This document shows positions 17,183 through 26,115 of a stretch of 64,000 bases of DNA, piece after piece (the stretch's first letter is position 1; every line of letters starts with the position of its first letter). The stretch covers positions 62,001-126,000 of the forward strand of contig NZ_PTJA01000010.1 in the NCBI RefSeq assembly GCF_002934545.1, written 5' to 3'. The position numbers and the translations under genes are program-made. The notes beneath the pieces were generated by a model. The model saw only the letters and a list, made by a program, of their open reading frames with translations, was not told where the DNA came from and searched no databases. This DNA comes from Lacrimispora xylanisolvens (GTDB lineage: Bacteria > Bacillota > Clostridia > Lachnospirales > Lachnospiraceae).

Positions 17183-18427
17183 TTACATTCTCCGCCTTCT
17201 GCCAAGACCTTTTTTCATTCCATTGCTTTCTGCCGAAAAACTTCCCACTTCTGACGGCTCTGACGGCAGAGCGGGTTTCACTGTTCCATACCTCTTAACA
17301 GCATTACTGCTGCATACCTTGCTGCATTTTCCGCACTTGCTGCAAAGATCTGTATCAATGATGTGAATTAAATTTTCTCCTCCTCTGATGGCATGCTCAG
17401 GGCACGTCATGCATTGGCCGCAGCCGTTGCAGACAGCCGGATCAATATAGAAATTTACATAGGAAATACAGCTTAAAGACTGGCAGATCTTTCTGTCTAT
17501 GTGCTTTTCAAATTCTTCCCCAAATTTCTTCATGGCCGTAGAAAGAGGGACAGCCGCTGTTCTTCCGATATCACATAACGTTCCTGCTTTCAATGTGTCA
17601 CAGATTTCCTTCATGACAGAAACATCGCCCTCCCTTCCTTTTCCTTCTGTTGCATCCTGTAAAATACGGAAGAGCTGATAAATCCCTTCTCTGCAGTACA
17701 CGCAGGTTCCACAGGTTTTCCGGCTGTTTAAAAGCATTCGCTCAGAGGTCCACCCTACGATACAGGTGTCATTGGAAAAGACCTCTATTTTTGCCGATTC
17801 AAGCATTGTGCCGTCTTTTAAGAGGCTGGAATAGGTAAATGGAGTATTCAGTTCATCCGCTCCATAAACTGCTCCCATACCCCCGCCTGCTGATATAAAT
17901 TTAACCGTTTTTCCAGCTGTTACCCCTTTGCCGTATTTGGTAATAATCTCTTCCAGCGTGATTCCAAAGGGAATTTCATAAATTCCGGGCTCCATAATAT
18001 CCCCTGTTACCGTTACTATTTTGTGAGGCACGTAATTTTCGTCCTCCAGATATTGATGCAGAGCCAGCATGGTTTCTCCGTGATGTACCAGAACGCCTTC
18101 CTTGAATACTTCTTTCTGGGTTTCTTTTGTGGCATCTGCCAGTTTAGTCTCTATTCCTTTCACTTTAAATTTCTCTGCATATCTTTCGTAATTCTTGGAC
18201 AATAATGCGCAGATGCTGCTTAGCTGAAGCCGGTCTTTTAAAGCCTCCATTCCACTTATTGCCTCATCCAGATGGTGCTCCAGCAGATAAGCCATATTCC
18301 CGCATCCGCTTTGATCTTCCAGAAAAAGGCAGACGAGTTCCTTCCATTCCCTGCTGCTCCATCTCTCTGCAGAAGGTCTTCCTTTAATTCCGTGTCCGAA
18401 TATTTCAATTCTGTCCGTTTCCATCAT
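17183..18427 (-). CDS. NuoF-like iron-sulfur protein lacking the FMN/NADH-binding domain
   Basis: A protein of 414 residues. From about 140 it follows the NuoF/HydB pattern: SLBB-type segment (TVTGDIMEPGIYEIPFG), SAGGGMGAVYG, the 4Fe-4S site TCGTCVYCREG, and a C-terminal two-cluster ferredoxin domain (CNGCGQCMTCPEHAI, CSKCGKCSKVCSSNAV). The first 130 residues are helical and unrelated: the GRGGAGFPTG FMN loop and the NADH segment seen in the HydB of this same window are missing. It is probably a structural electron-relay subunit, not an NADH dehydrogenase. The ATG at 18427 follows AGAGGG, 11 bp after the upstream gene. Confidence 0.78.
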   Translation of the reverse strand: MMETDRIEIFGHGIKGRPSAERWSSREWKELVCLFLEDQSGCGNMAYLLEHHLDEAISGMEALKDRLQLSSICALLSKNYERYAEKFKVKGIETKLADATKETQKEVFKEGVLVHHGETMLALHQYLEDENYVPHKIVTVTGDIMEPGIYEIPFGITLEEIITKYGKGVTAGKTVKFISAGGGMGAVYGADELNTPFTYSSLLKDGTMLESAKIEVFSNDTCIVGWTSERMLLNSRKTCGTCVYCREGIYQLFRILQDATEGKGREGDVSVMKEICDTLKAGTLCDIGRTAAVPLSTAMKKFGEEFEKHIDRKICQSLSCISYVNFYIDPAVCNGCGQCMTCPEHAIRGGENLIHIIDTDLCSKCGKCSKVCSSNAVKRYGTVKPALPSEPSEVGSFSAESNGMKKGLGRRRRM

Positions 18428-18438
18428 TTTCACCCTCT

Positions 18439-20550
18439 TTATTTATACTGATACTCTGTCCAGAATCTGGATCTGGTAAGCCTTGGACGCAGATCACATT
18501 GTAAACATCTCTCTGCCTCGCATATGGCTTCCGTTTCCTCAAATCCTTCTGTCATGAGATGAAAGTTATCTTTCCTCTGGTCAAGGGAAATACAGCGGTA
18601 TGTCCTGCGGCCAAAGTCTGCAAATCCCTCTGCTTTACCGATAAATCCGTTTACTTCCTCATCTTCTGTCAAACATTCTTCTATATTGCCATCCCCACCT
18701 AAATATCGGTCAATTTCCGAGGCGGCCTTTCTGGCTCCCGCAATTGCCTGAATGACAGAAGCTGTTCCTGTTACCGCATCACCTGCTGCAAAAACACCCT
18801 TTATCCCCGTATTCCCACTGCCATCTGTTTCCACCAGTCCTCTCGGATTTAAAGTCAGCTCCTCAAAGCTTTCCAGATCCGGCTTCTGCCCGGTGGAGAA
18901 GATAACCATTTCTCCGGAAATCACATGGTCGGAATCTTCTTTTACCGTTAAAATCAGCTTTCTGTTTTCATCAAATGTGAAGCTTTCAACTTTGCGGCAG
19001 AGAACACCGGCCGCTTTTCCGCCATTCTCAATAATTCTTACAAAAGTCCTTCCGTTGTAAATCCGGATACCTTCTTCTCTGGCCTCAGTAATCTCTTCTT
19101 CACCGGCAGTCATGCTGCCTTCTTCTTCCAGACATACCACAGATACTTCCCTGCATCCCAGCCGCTTTGCAGTCCTTGCACAGTCGAAGGCAACATTTCC
19201 CCCGCCCAATACCACAACAGAATCTTTCAGTTCCATTGGAGTGCTAAGTAAGTTCCGTCTGAGAAAATCAATATTTACATGGACATTTAAAAGCTCCGCA
19301 CCAGGCAGGGGTATCCGCACTCCCTTGTCGGTACCGGCCGCAATAAGAATCGCCTCGTAGCCAAGGTTCTTCAGTTCTTCTAAGGAACTGATTTTCCGAT
19401 TGGTAAAGATTTTTACTCCTGCCTCCCTGATCACAGCAATTTCCTCTTCCACAATCTGTGCAGGCAGACGGTAATCCGGAATTCCGGCTGAAAGCATTCC
19501 TCCTGCAACCGGAAGCTTTTCAAAAACATCAACTGCATGTCCTGATTTAGCCAGATAATATGCTGCCGTAAGTCCGGCCGGACCAGCTCCCACAACTGCC
19601 ACTCTTTTTCCAGTTTGTGGTTTGAAAACAGATTTTTCTTTCCATCGGTAAGTATCATGTCCGGCCGCAAACCGCTTCAGTTCTCTGATTGAAACCGCTC
19701 CATTTATCTCTTTTCTTCTGCAGGCAGATTCGCAAAATCTCATGCATACAAGTCCAAGGGACTTGGGAAATGGAGCTTTTTCCCTGACAACAGCCGCCGC
19801 TTCTTCATATTTTCCTTCTTTAATAAGGCGGACATACTTGGGAACATTGATACCGGCAGGACATTCCTGCTTACAGGGTATGAGGACATCCTCCCTGTTT
19901 CCCTCTTGAAAAGTGCCTTTCTTATCCTGAAGAGCTCCAGTCGGGCATACTTCCACACAGGCACCGCAGAACCGGCAATCTGCTTTTGCCAAAGCAAGGC
20001 CTCCGTTTACACCAACTGCTGTTCTGACTTCTTCATTCTTATGAAATCCAAGAATTCCAACCCCTCTCACGTCCCGGCAGACCCGTACACAACGCCCGCA
20101 GGCAACGCATCGGTTTGGATCTCTGATAATTAAAGGATTACCAGTTTCCACATTTACTGCATTTAATGTCCTCCTTAACCTGGAAGTACTGACTCCCAGA
20201 TACTGGATCAGAGACTGAAGTTCACATTTTAAATATTTTGGACAGGTTGTGCAGTCATCTACATGATTGGCCAGCATCAGTTCCATGGAAAGCCTTCTCA
20301 TTTGGTCAAGATTCTCTGATTTAGTCGTCACCGACATGCCTTCCTCCGCCAGTGTGGTACAGGCGGTATGAGACTCTTCTCTCCCGTTTATTTCAACCAC
20401 ACACAGTCTGCAGCCACCCTCTTCATGCAGATCCGGATGATGACACAGGTGAGGGATGTAAATATCCGCCTCCTCCGCTGCCTCCATGATTGTTTTTCCT
20501 TTTTGGGTATATACTTCCATGCCGTCAATCTCAATTTTAACCTGATTCAT
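18439..20550 (-). CDS. Fused NuoG-like iron-sulfur / NfnB-GltD-like NAD(P)H flavoprotein
   Basis: A protein of 703 residues with two halves. Residues 1-220: ferredoxin-type 2Fe-2S (CHHPDLHEEGGCRLC), a His-containing 4Fe-4S site (NHVDDCTTCPKYLKC), then CVACGRCVRVCRDV and CRFCGACVEVCPTG, as in NuoG or the HydA N-terminus. Residues 230-660: glutamate-synthase small-subunit type, with CKQECPAGINVPKYV, the FAD fold VAVVGAGPAGLTAAYYLAKS, the NAD(P) fold VVVLGGGNVAFDCARTAKR, and FAAGDAVTG. It is likely the NAD(P)H entry point of the operon. Translation most likely begins at the ATG at 20550 after TTGGAGG. It is first gene behind the MerR-type promoter. Confidence 0.82.
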   Translation of the reverse strand: MNQVKIEIDGMEVYTQKGKTIMEAAEEADIYIPHLCHHPDLHEEGGCRLCVVEINGREESHTACTTLAEEGMSVTTKSENLDQMRRLSMELMLANHVDDCTTCPKYLKCELQSLIQYLGVSTSRLRRTLNAVNVETGNPLIIRDPNRCVACGRCVRVCRDVRGVGILGFHKNEEVRTAVGVNGGLALAKADCRFCGACVEVCPTGALQDKKGTFQEGNREDVLIPCKQECPAGINVPKYVRLIKEGKYEEAAAVVREKAPFPKSLGLVCMRFCESACRRKEINGAVSIRELKRFAAGHDTYRWKEKSVFKPQTGKRVAVVGAGPAGLTAAYYLAKSGHAVDVFEKLPVAGGMLSAGIPDYRLPAQIVEEEIAVIREAGVKIFTNRKISSLEELKNLGYEAILIAAGTDKGVRIPLPGAELLNVHVNIDFLRRNLLSTPMELKDSVVVLGGGNVAFDCARTAKRLGCREVSVVCLEEEGSMTAGEEEITEAREEGIRIYNGRTFVRIIENGGKAAGVLCRKVESFTFDENRKLILTVKEDSDHVISGEMVIFSTGQKPDLESFEELTLNPRGLVETDGSGNTGIKGVFAAGDAVTGTASVIQAIAGARKAASEIDRYLGGDGNIEECLTEDEEVNGFIGKAEGFADFGRRTYRCISLDQRKDNFHLMTEGFEETEAICEAERCLQCDLRPRLTRSRFWTEYQYK

Positions 20551-20600
20551 TTCAACCTCCAATTTTCTTGACTCCTTTGTTGAGATTCATTTATACTAGT

Positions 20601-20631
20601 ACTATAAACTTTGCCACAGAGGCAAAGTCAA
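20601..20631 (-). promoter_or_regulatory. MerR-type promoter: 19-bp spacer with central dyad
   Basis: On the minus strand, -35 TTGACT (20631-20626) and -10 TATAGT (20606-20601) are 19 bp apart, too long for normal sigma-A use. The spacer is filled by the perfect dyad ACTTTGCC-ACAGA-GGCAAAGT (20608-20628). This is the classic layout on which MerR-family proteins untwist DNA to activate. It drives the redox operon; the divergent MerR gene starts 19 bp away, so autoregulation is likely. Confidence 0.8.
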
Positions 20632-20649
20632 TAGTGGAGTGTGAAAAAA

Positions 20650-21459
20650 ATGACAAACTTATATACAATTGGGGAAGTTTCACGGTTTCTTAAAATTTCA
20701 ACGAAAGCTTTACGTAATTATGATGATATGGGGCTCTTAAAACCCTGTTATATTTCACCGGAGACCAAATACCGCTACTACAGCTATGAACAGTTTTTCA
20801 TTATTGATGTAGTCCGTTACTTAAACAAAATCCTTGGAATTCCTCTTGAGAATGTGAAAAAGATGTTAGAGGAGAACAAAGAACCAGACCATTTATTAAC
20901 ACAGCTTAAGTGTCATAAACAGCAGCTGGAAAGCAGAATTGCTTCTCTGGACAGTTCCATACAGCTGACAGAACATCTGATTGAAAAGATAGAAGATCAA
21001 AAAAAATATCCCGGTAAAATCGGGATATACGAGAAATACCAGATGAGCCGGAATTTGTATTACCACAAACTGGACAGCTCTATTTATGATATAGATAAAT
21101 ATGTTACGAGAAACGGCGCGGATGAGGATCTGCCGGAGACAAACACGATGTGCCTTTTGTTTTCCCGATCGGATCTTCAGGCAGGAGAAACTTTGAAAGT
21201 CCGGGGCTTTGGTGTTTTATCTGACAAAAAGCTGCCTGGAATGGAGTTAAAAACCATTCGGGAAGGCCGCTATATCACCCGGAGTTTTCTTTATTCTGAG
21301 GAAAATACCAGCACAGCGTTTCACGAACTGGCCGAATATGCACAGGTAAAAGGAATCGTCTTAGACGAGACTGCATATTTGATCTCTCCCATGGTAAAAT
21401 TCCCTGCATGTTCCAAATATGAATATCTGATGGAGCTCCAGATCATGATTCATTTATAA
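20650..21459 (+). CDS. MerR-family regulator with GyrI-like effector domain
   Basis: A protein of 269 residues. The N-terminal winged helix (LYTIGEVSRFLKISTKALRN, DDMGLLKPCYISPETKYRYYS) and a dimerisation coiled coil (about 80-125) are standard MerR. Residues 130-269 look like a GyrI/effector-binding domain, as in BmrR-type regulators that bind organic ligands. ATG 20650 is preferred over GTG 20641, which would sit only 2 bp from GGAG. It is divergent from the redox operon and separated from it only by the 19-bp-spacer promoter, so that operon is its probable target. There is no cysteine pattern of a metal sensor. Confidence 0.87.
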   Translation: MTNLYTIGEVSRFLKISTKALRNYDDMGLLKPCYISPETKYRYYSYEQFFIIDVVRYLNKILGIPLENVKKMLEENKEPDHLLTQLKCHKQQLESRIASLDSSIQLTEHLIEKIEDQKKYPGKIGIYEKYQMSRNLYYHKLDSSIYDIDKYVTRNGADEDLPETNTMCLLFSRSDLQAGETLKVRGFGVLSDKKLPGMELKTIREGRYITRSFLYSEENTSTAFHELAEYAQVKGIVLDETAYLISPMVKFPACSKYEYLMELQIMIHL

Positions 21460-21476
21460 AGGTTAAAAACTGTCTT

Positions 21477-22010
21477 TTATAATCCATGATGGGTTTTCCA
21501 GTCTTGAATTATATGCTCCACCTGGAGGATCAGCTCGTCAACTGAATGAGTTCTGCTTCTGGCGCATCCCTTGGCATCCTGTCCGCAGATTAAACATTTG
21601 CGGGCAGGGGCAGAAAGGATCTCTCTGCTCATACTGACGCCCTTTTTATCATAAACATCAATATCCCACAGCCTGCCCAGCGGATGGCTCTCTTCCAGCC
21701 TGACTGCCAGACATTTCACTGCGGCAGGATCAAAACTGTCTAAAGCATAGAATTTCATATATCCTGCATTCTCCGACACCTCTGCCATCTCTTTGATTCT
21801 GATTCCAGAATCAGTAACTGCCTCTTCCAGCGTTTTGGTTCCCTCGTTAAACGCAAGCAAAAAATCGGGGGAAGTCTTGACTGGACCTGGTATGTTCATT
21901 GCCAGTGCCATTGTCACCATCCCCTTATATTTTTCCCTCAGCTCTTCCTGGATTCTGACTTTCGTTTCCCGAAACCGAAGCATCTCCTCAAGCTCTACAT
22001 ATCTCTCCAT
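21477..22010 (-). CDS. citX: Holo-citrate-lyase synthase (apo-citrate lyase phosphoribosyl-dephospho-CoA transferase)
   Basis: A protein of 177 residues that attaches the CitG-made prosthetic group to the serine of CitD. The family pattern is clear: VTMALAMNIPGPVKTSP near residue 31, ESHPLGRLWDIDVYD near 106, and RKCLICGQDAKGCARSRTHS near 135. AGAGGT precedes the ATG. It is separated from citDEFGC by the MerR gene and the redox operon and follows the MATE gene by 55 bp on the same strand, which splits the citrate regulon into two places. Confidence 0.9.
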   Translation of the reverse strand: MERYVELEEMLRFRETKVRIQEELREKYKGMVTMALAMNIPGPVKTSPDFLLAFNEGTKTLEEAVTDSGIRIKEMAEVSENAGYMKFYALDSFDPAAVKCLAVRLEESHPLGRLWDIDVYDKKGVSMSREILSAPARKCLICGQDAKGCARSRTHSVDELILQVEHIIQDWKTHHGL

Positions 22011-22065
22011 GTTCTACCTCTTATCTGGCTTAATCTGTACAGAAATTCTGTCTTAAAAAAACGTC

Positions 22066-23373
22066 TTATAGTTTTCTGATCTTAATTGTCAGTGGAATCA
22101 CCATGAGAATCCAGACGATTGGTTCTGCTACAATAATTCCCATATAGTTAAGAACCGGTGCCAGAAATGCTGCAATTGCAACCTTTCCTGCCAGTTCAAT
22201 AAAGCTTGATACAACCGGGGTTTTATGATCCCCGCATCCCTGAAGTGCATTCCGGAAAATGGAAATCGCTGCAGGTACAAAATAAAACAGGGAATTAATC
22301 TTTAAGTAAAGGGCAGCCGTTCCTGCTATATCACGGTTTAAAGAACCGGTCACCAGATACACCAGATAAGGCGCAGCCGTATAACTTAAGAAAATCATTG
22401 CCAATGACCAGATGGACGTAATGATAAGCGCCTGGGAAATGCCCTTATAAATTCGGGAAATCTTACCCGCTCCCATATTCTGGCCGCAAAAATTTGCCAT
22501 GGTTACGCCCATAACTGAAAAGGGGAGCATGAAAAACTCTGTAATCTTACGAGCCGCCGTGTGCGCTACAATAATATCTGTCCCCAACAGATTGATTGCG
22601 CTTTGCAGGGAAAGGGTTCCAAAAAATACCAGTGACATCATGAGAGCCATGGAAATTCCCGACGAATAGAGCTGCCTGATCTCTCCTCTGGTAATTTTAA
22701 AATCCCGGATATGAAAGCGGAAAACCGGATACCGTTTTATCATATAGCAAAGACTTAACACTGCCGACAGGGTTTGGGACAATACGGTTGCAATGGCCGC
22801 TCCCTCCACCCCGCTATGGAGAACAAGGATGAAGAAAAGATCCAGAAATACATTGAGTATACTGGATAAAACCAGAAATGCCAAAGGGGCTGCCGTATCT
22901 CCCACTGCTCTTAAAATGGAGGCACAGGCGTTATATAGCATGGTCATGACCATTCCAAACAGAATGATCCGGATATATCCCTTCGCAGCGGGCATCAAAG
23001 ACTCCGGTACATGAAGTGCCCTTAAAAACAGAGGCAGACCTCCAACACACAGCAAAGTGATCACAATGGAGGTGAGAGTCCCCAGAAGCAGACATCCGGC
23101 CGAATACCTTCTGACCTTCTCTTCTTCTCCTGCTCCATAACTTCTTGCTGTAAGCAGGGCAAAACCGCCGGTCAATCCAGACAGAAAACCGATAAACAGA
23201 GTGCTGATGGAAGTTGTGGCTCCCACAGCTGCCAGTGCACTCTCTCCCAGGGTGCTTCCCACTACCCGGGTATCGGCAAGGCTGTAAAATAGCTGAAATA
23301 GATTGCCGGCTGCAACAGGAACCGCAAACTGAAGCATGATTTTTCCAGGGCTGCCCTTCGTTAAGTCCTTCAT
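22066..23373 (-). CDS. MATE-family efflux transporter
   Basis: A protein of 435 residues with 12 predicted membrane helices in two homologous halves. The opening GSPGKIMLQFAVPVAAGNLF and ADTRVVGSTLGESALAAVG, and the second-half MGVTMANFCGQNMGAG, are typical of NorM/DinF-type Na+ or H+ coupled drug exporters. The substrate is unknown. It is in the same direction as citX and 55 bp upstream, so the two may be cotranscribed. Confidence 0.85.
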   Translation of the reverse strand: MKDLTKGSPGKIMLQFAVPVAAGNLFQLFYSLADTRVVGSTLGESALAAVGATTSISTLFIGFLSGLTGGFALLTARSYGAGEEEKVRRYSAGCLLLGTLTSIVITLLCVGGLPLFLRALHVPESLMPAAKGYIRIILFGMVMTMLYNACASILRAVGDTAAPLAFLVLSSILNVFLDLFFILVLHSGVEGAAIATVLSQTLSAVLSLCYMIKRYPVFRFHIRDFKITRGEIRQLYSSGISMALMMSLVFFGTLSLQSAINLLGTDIIVAHTAARKITEFFMLPFSVMGVTMANFCGQNMGAGKISRIYKGISQALIITSIWSLAMIFLSYTAAPYLVYLVTGSLNRDIAGTAALYLKINSLFYFVPAAISIFRNALQGCGDHKTPVVSSFIELAGKVAIAAFLAPVLNYMGIIVAEPIVWILMVIPLTIKIRKL

Positions 23374-23420
23374 ACTTTCTCCTTAGTAATCTTCATATTT
23401 CTCCCATCAGTCACATACAG

Positions 23421-23711
23421 TCAGACAGTAAAATCCTCAAATCCGGAAATCATGGGATAGGGTGCAATGCTTTTCACCGGACTGGTTATGGTCCCTTTAA
23501 CATAAGGACTGAAAGCCAGACGGCGAAATGGCTCTTTTGTTTTATTTTTAATCAGTCTGTCATTTCTTCCTAACTCACCTATGTAATTTCCATTCTTGTC
23601 ATACAGCTCTTTGCCGTAAAATTTGCCAAGAACTGTTCCATCACACGCAACTAAATAATCTCGTTGCTTCACCCCGATATAGCTTCCTCCCCAGTTCCAA
23701 TATTTTTCCAT
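23421..23711 (-). CDS. Small protein resembling the 4-fold beta flower family
   Basis: A protein of 96 residues rich in short beta-type repeats: WNWGGSYIGVKQRDYLVACDG, GTVLGKFYGKELYDKNGNYIGEL, then NDRLIKN. The pattern of YIG/GxxxG strands resembles small proteins named 4-fold beta flower in Lachnospiraceae, whose role is not known. The ATG at 23711 follows AAAGGTG; an upstream in-frame start at 23777 has no ribosome site. No signal peptide. Confidence 0.6.
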   Translation of the reverse strand: MEKYWNWGGSYIGVKQRDYLVACDGTVLGKFYGKELYDKNGNYIGELGRNDRLIKNKTKEPFRRLAFSPYVKGTITSPVKSIAPYPMISGFEDFTV

Positions 23712-23892
23712 ATTTTTAACACCTTTCCATTTTTCATTCGTTAACATCATACAACATTTTTGAATAAAAAGGAACACTTTACAAGAGACACTTGGTCAAA
23801 CTTGACCAAATTTCAAGGAACACTGGATTTTTCCCGTGTTCTGTTATATAATCAACTGCAAAAAATAAAAAGCAATGATACAGGAGGATATT

Positions 23893-24921
23893 ATGGGATT
23901 TCAATATGTCAGCAATCTGCCCAGCCCGGAAGAAATCAAAGATCGTTTTCCTCTTCCAGCCGCTTTAAAAGCCCTTAAGATAGAAAGAGACCAGGCCATC
24001 CGTGACGTACTTACAGGAAACAGCGACAAATTTCTGGTTATTATTGGTCCCTGTTCTGCTGATAACGAAGACTCCGTCTGCGATTATGTAAATCGGCTGG
24101 TAAAGGTTCAGGAAAAAACAAAAGACCGTCTGATTCTGGTTCCCAGAATTTACACCAACAAGCCAAGAACCACAGGCGAAGGCTATAAAGGAATGCTTCA
24201 CCAGCCTGACCCGGAGAAAAAACCGGACATGCACGAAGGACTCATCGCCATCCGCCGCATGCATATGAAGGTTTTTGAGGAGACCGGTTTATCCACAGCA
24301 GATGAAATGCTGTATCCGGAGAACTTAACCTACCTTGACGATATCATGTCTTACATTGCCATCGGTGCCCGTTCCGTGGAAAACCAGCAGCACCGGTTAA
24401 CTTCCAGCGGCTGTGAGGTGGCAGTTGGTATGAAAAACCCCACCAGCGGTGATATGTCGGTTATGCTCAACTCCGTAGTTGCTGCCCAGCAGGCTCATGA
24501 TTTTACTTACCGTGGATGGGAAGTGAAAAGTTCCGGCAATCCACTTGCCCACACCATACTGCGTGGTGCGGTTAATAAACATGGCCAGTGCATCCCTAAC
24601 TATCATTTTGAAGATTTATTTCTTCTTCATGAGATGTACAGCAGACGCAATCTGCAAAACCCGGCCTGCATCGTAGATGCAAACCATTCAAATTCCAATA
24701 AAAAATACAGGGAACAGATTCGTATCTCCAAGGAAGTCCTTCACAGCAGAAAGCACGCACCTGAAATCCGCAGCCTTGTTAAGGGACTGATGATTGAAAG
24801 CTATATCGAGCCTGGATGCCAGAAGGTTGGAGACGGATGCTATGGAAAATCCATTACCGATCCATGTCTTGGGTGGGAGGAATCCGAGCGTCTGCTTTAT
24901 GAGATTGCGGAGAACTGTTAA
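23893..24921 (+). CDS. 3-deoxy-7-phosphoheptulonate synthase (DAHP synthase, class I)
   Basis: A protein of 342 residues catalysing the first step of the shikimate pathway (phosphoenolpyruvate plus erythrose 4-phosphate). It belongs to the AroFGH type: VIIGPCSADNEDSV (PEP/metal site), RIYTNKPRTTGEGYKGM, GARSVENQQHRL, GMKNPTSGDMSVM, VDANHSNSNKK, and ESYIEPGCQK. The start at 23893 follows CAGGAGGA. The alpha-type N-terminal extension hints at feedback control by an aromatic amino acid, but which one cannot be read. It is a single-gene unit with a strong terminator. No T-box or attenuator was seen upstream. Confidence 0.92.
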   Translation: MGFQYVSNLPSPEEIKDRFPLPAALKALKIERDQAIRDVLTGNSDKFLVIIGPCSADNEDSVCDYVNRLVKVQEKTKDRLILVPRIYTNKPRTTGEGYKGMLHQPDPEKKPDMHEGLIAIRRMHMKVFEETGLSTADEMLYPENLTYLDDIMSYIAIGARSVENQQHRLTSSGCEVAVGMKNPTSGDMSVMLNSVVAAQQAHDFTYRGWEVKSSGNPLAHTILRGAVNKHGQCIPNYHFEDLFLLHEMYSRRNLQNPACIVDANHSNSNKKYREQIRISKEVLHSRKHAPEIRSLVKGLMIESYIEPGCQKVGDGCYGKSITDPCLGWEESERLLYEIAENC

Positions 24922-24958
24922 TTGCCCATACAACTTTCATAATTTCAAGTAATTTAAT

Positions 24959-25028
24959 AGAAGGTATAGACCAAAACAGTCTGATGTATTTCTCAACAGA
25001 TTACTTTGGTCTATGACCTTCTTTTAAT
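24959..25028 (+). terminator. Intrinsic terminator after DAHP synthase
   Basis: AGAAGGTATAGACCAAA (24959-24975) pairs with TTTGGTCTATGACCTTCT (25005-25022) with one bulge; TTTAATTT follows. From here to 25141 nothing else is recognisable. Confidence 0.75.
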
Positions 25029-25141
25029 TTATATGTACTTATCTTTGCTGATTATCTATCACTACGCTTTAGATCAATCCATTTCTCTGCTGATTCTACG
25101 TCAGTAGCCCTCTTATTCCGCATATGAAAACCGTAAGGAGT

Positions 25142-25357
25142 TCAGCCTCCCATCCCTTTCATCACTATGCTTATGATATGGATATACGAGTATAAACAGA
25201 TTTCTTTCTGAGTCGGTACGGAAGAAGATTTAAATACTAGATTAGAAATGTCGTTGTCAAAGAAAGCCATTATCGCAATTGCCAAAAAATGATGGTCTGT
25301 AATTATCATATGGTCCAGGGAATAGATATATTTAACCCATTCTGTCTTCTTTTCCAC
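25142..25357 (-). CDS. Short open frame after the membrane-anchored protein, doubtful
   Basis: A frame of 71 codons begins with GTG 2 bp after the stop of the gene at 25360 and contains one weakly hydrophobic stretch (HHFLAIAIMAFFDND). It has no ribosome site of its own and no recognised family. It may be a translationally coupled small protein, the decayed tail of something larger in the accessory island, or chance. Confidence 0.2.
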   Translation of the reverse strand: MEKKTEWVKYIYSLDHMIITDHHFLAIAIMAFFDNDISNLVFKSSSVPTQKEICLYSYIHIISIVMKGMGG

Positions 25358-25359
25358 TC

Positions 25360-26085
25360 TTACTCCACTTTTATGTCAAATTGTGAACTTGGTTTATCGC
25401 TAATTAAATTTTCATAATACCAAAAATATCTCTTTTCACCATATAGAGTATATTCAATAATTTCAGTTGGACTCTGACCTTCTATCTTCAGCCTTTTTAC
25501 ATATTCTTCATCAAGGCCTCCAAATATAAATCGATTTCCTTCTGTGATACCCAAATCTTTTAAATCAGGTAAATCAAGGACTTGAATTGCCTGACAAAAT
25601 ATATCGAAATGTCCCTCTGGTGTTTCCTTTATTCTTTTAGAATTACCATATCCTTGGATGATTGCAGTAAGTAATGCATATTGCTTTTTATCCTCTGCTA
25701 TTTTTATTTTAAATTTAGCTATAACAAGTGCTCCTTCCCTTGAATCCTTTTTTGAAAAGTAAACCATTGTTGCATAATCATCGTTTTCAAAGATTTTTAT
25801 TATGTCACTTACTTTACTTGCATAAAAATACTCTTCTCCAAAATAAATTTTTTGATTTACCACAACTAGAGCCGCTTCTTTGGTATCTGCATAAATTGGA
25901 GCCGGTTCTTCGAAAGCCGGCATATCCTTTGCTTTAAACTCGAATAGTATTTGTTGAGAATTATCTGCTGAACCTTCCACATTATTTATTTTTAATGTGG
26001 AAAATGCAAATGGTATAGCCAATATTATGAATTGTCCCAGCATTACAAGTATAAAGAGTCCTATGTATTTTATTATTTTCTTCAT
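25360..26085 (-). CDS. Membrane-anchored protein of unknown function, possible orphan immunity protein
   Basis: A protein of 241 residues with one N-terminal membrane helix (about 5-30, IGLFILVMLGQFIILAIPFA) and no lipobox; the rest should lie outside the membrane. No known family was recognised. The gene is AT-rich like 28316-29158 and lies 30 bp beyond a truncated Rhs-tail fragment, so it occupies the place of an immunity gene in a displaced toxin/immunity pair. That role is inferred from position only. Confidence 0.45.
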   Translation of the reverse strand: MKKIIKYIGLFILVMLGQFIILAIPFAFSTLKINNVEGSADNSQQILFEFKAKDMPAFEEPAPIYADTKEAALVVVNQKIYFGEEYFYASKVSDIIKIFENDDYATMVYFSKKDSREGALVIAKFKIKIAEDKKQYALLTAIIQGYGNSKRIKETPEGHFDIFCQAIQVLDLPDLKDLGITEGNRFIFGGLDEEYVKRLKIEGQSPTEIIEYTLYGEKRYFWYYENLISDKPSSQFDIKVE

Positions 26086-26115
26086 TGATATCTCCTTTTG
26101 ACTAATTATTCAATA

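Noticed and set aside
23712-23892. T-box or aromatic attenuator before DAHP synthase
   Set aside because: The leader is short, lacks a T-box core (TGGNACCGCG) and has no terminator/antiterminator pair.
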